The notes beneath the pieces are model-generated. The model did not search any database and was not told the DNA's origin. It saw nothing but the letters and a program-made list of their open reading frames with translations. 5,921 nucleotides of DNA from Alphaproteobacteria bacterium (lineage in GTDB: Bacteria > Pseudomonadota > Alphaproteobacteria > JAJTHO01), in contig JAJTHO010000170.1 of the NCBI GenBank assembly GCA_021297975.1, forward strand, positions 1 through 5,921, in the 5' to 3' direction. Both the position numbers and the translations under genes were made by a program. Positions 5,104 through 5,921 of the stretch are shown here, piece after piece; position 1 is the stretch's first letter, and each line of letters begins with the position of its first letter.

Positions 5104-5644
5104 TATCTTCAACTTTTGAGACAATCGACACCAGCCGCCGCGTATCCGGCTGAGCAAAGCCTTTATCCACGATGTGGTCAAGAAGCGTGCGCATCGGCGC
5201 CCAGTACCCATCAATATCCACTAGGATAATCGGCTTATCGTGCATTTGCAGCTGGCGCCAGGTGAGCACCTCGAAAAATTCATCCAACGTGCCGTAGCCG
5301 CCGGGCAACACCACAAACGCATCCGACATATCAAACATCATTTTTTTGCGCACATGCATGTTTTCAACGATATGCAGCTTGGTTACGCCGGTGTGGCCAA
5401 CCTCGTATTTTTGTAAGTGTTCGGGGATAATGCCCACCACTTGGCCGTTTGCGCCCAGCACGCTATCGGCTATCAGCCCCATCAGGCCGATGCGCGCACC
5501 GCCGTAAACGAGGCTGATGTTGTCTTTCGCGAGCGCGAGGCCGAATTCTTTTGCCGCCGCGCTGTGCGCTGGGTTTTTCGGGCGAGACGAGCCGCAGTAC
5601 ACACAGACGGCATTAAGGGGGATTTGTTTTTGTTCTTGGGTCAT
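5042..5644 (-). CDS. LOG family protein (TIGR00730-type nucleoside 5'-monophosphate phosphoribohydrolase)
   Basis: Cytoplasmic Rossmann-fold hydrolase of the LOG (Lonely Guy) family. Members split the N-glycosidic bond of nucleoside 5'-monophosphates, giving free base and ribose 5-phosphate; plant and some bacterial members activate cytokinins this way. The 200-residue protein shows the opening VCVYCGSS (13-20), LVYGGARIGLMG (45-56), MHVRKKMMFDMSDAFVVLPG (96-115) and the signature PGGYGTLDE (114-122) followed by TWRQLQMHDKP (128-138). The catalytic arginine and glutamate expected by the family are R99 and E122. The length is normal and the C-terminal end is not truncated. Whether the physiological substrate is a cytokinin precursor or AMP cannot be told from sequence, and older annotation as 'lysine decarboxylase' would be wrong. 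It lies 58 bases after purU on the same strand, with no clear Shine-Dalgarno, and its 3' end overlaps brnA tail-to-tail by 62 bases. Confidence 0.94.
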   Translation of the reverse strand: MTQEQKQIPLNAVCVYCGSSRPKNPAHSAAAKEFGLALAKDNISLVYGGARIGLMGLIADSVLGANGQVVGIIPEHLQKYEVGHTGVTKLHIVENMHVRKKMMFDMSDAFVVLPGGYGTLDEFFEVLTWRQLQMHDKPIILVDIDGYWAPMRTLLDHIVDKGFAQPDTRRLVSIVSKVEDIIPAIKAAPLPIYAPETKWM

Positions 5645-5680
5645 GTTTTAAGGCTTAGGGACAAATGGTTAAAAGTCTAT

Positions 5681-5702
5681 AAAAACGTGCTAAGCTATAG
5701 CA
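5681..5702 (-). terminator. Weak candidate rho-independent terminator after purU
   Basis: Directly after the purU stop, the minus strand reads TGCTA-tagct-TAGCA followed by CG and five T. This gives a 5-bp stem, a 5-base loop and a short T-run. The stem is short and AT-rich, so any termination would be partial; purU and the LOG gene could still be co-transcribed. Confidence 0.3.
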
Positions 5703-5921
5703 TTACCTAAACACCACCGTCTTCGCCCCATTCAGCACCACCCGATGCTCAGCGTGGTATTTCACTGCCCTAGAAAGCACTAGACTTTCAAGCGAGCGCC
5801 CCATTTCCATCATTTCCTCCGGCGTGTGGGCATGGTTTATCCGGGTGATTTCCTGCTCGATGATGGGCCCTTCGTCGAGCTCTGCCGTTACATAATGCGC
5901 CGTTGCGCCCATGATTTTAAC
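5703..5921 (-). CDS. purU: Formyltetrahydrofolate deformylase, C-terminal part (5' end outside window)
   Basis: PurU hydrolyses 10-formyltetrahydrofolate to tetrahydrofolate and formate, balancing one-carbon pools and supplying formate for purine synthesis. Only the last 72 residues are present; the frame stays open to the window edge (VKI before the internal Met at 5912), so that Met is not the start. The visible segment IMGATAHYVTAELDEGPIIE is the family's end-of-catalytic-domain signature, with the Asp of LDEGPIIEQ corresponding to the third member of the Asn-His-Asp triad of the formyltransferase fold. It is followed by the typical MMEMGRSLESLVLSRAVKYH helix and the ending VVLNGAKTVVF. 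Many relatives have Cys where Ala stands in GATAHYV. The N-terminal ACT domain expected in PurU lies outside the window. Distinction from PurN and other formyltransferases rests on the LDEGPIIEQ and NGAKTVVF endings. Confidence 0.93.
   Translation of the reverse strand, partial: VKIMGATAHYVTAELDEGPIIEQEITRINHAHTPEEMMEMGRSLESLVLSRAVKYHAEHRVVLNGAKTVVFR

Overview
The window looks like a chromosomal segment of an alphaproteobacterium. It carries a 404-residue isocitrate dehydrogenase of the eukaryote-like NADP type, a SerS with the conserved GAAGRDT block, and a palindromic intergenic repeat with CGTCATCCCGA ends. All of these are usual in alphaproteobacteria. I cannot name a genus. Core genes look moderately GC-rich. 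One gene (2366-3040) is clearly more AT-rich in the stretches I counted.

Layout. Positions 1-882 (+) hold the C-terminal two thirds of an MFS exporter whose start lies outside the window. A compact palindromic element (899-1007) with three inner hairpins separates it from the convergent serS (1018-2298, -). Upstream of serS on the same strand are an AT-rich gene for a 224-residue protein with a kinase-like pattern (2366-3040, -) and icd (3041-4255, -). The icd stop codon directly abuts the start codon of the 224-residue gene, so icd, the kinase-like gene and possibly serS form one transcription unit.

Divergent from icd is a BrnT/BrnA-type toxin-antitoxin pair (4386-4682 and 4645-5103, +), with overlapping reading frames and a possible operator at an ACAGCTGT palindrome. 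The antitoxin has an unusual Ser/Thr/Pro-rich tail. Its last 62 bases run antisense into the end of a LOG-family nucleotide hydrolase gene (5042-5644, -). Upstream of the LOG gene is the C-terminal end of purU (5703-5921, -), which runs off the window.

How the genes fit together. MFS, serS, icd, LOG and purU are ordinary housekeeping or metabolic genes. The accessory material is the BrnTA module, the kinase-like orphan and the palindromic element. The most interesting arrangement is the icd/kinase-like junction, where a protein-kinase-fold candidate appears to be translationally coupled to isocitrate dehydrogenase. A functional link is only a hypothesis. I saw no CRISPR array, tRNA, rRNA or insertion sequence. 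No non-coding stretch exceeds about 135 bases.
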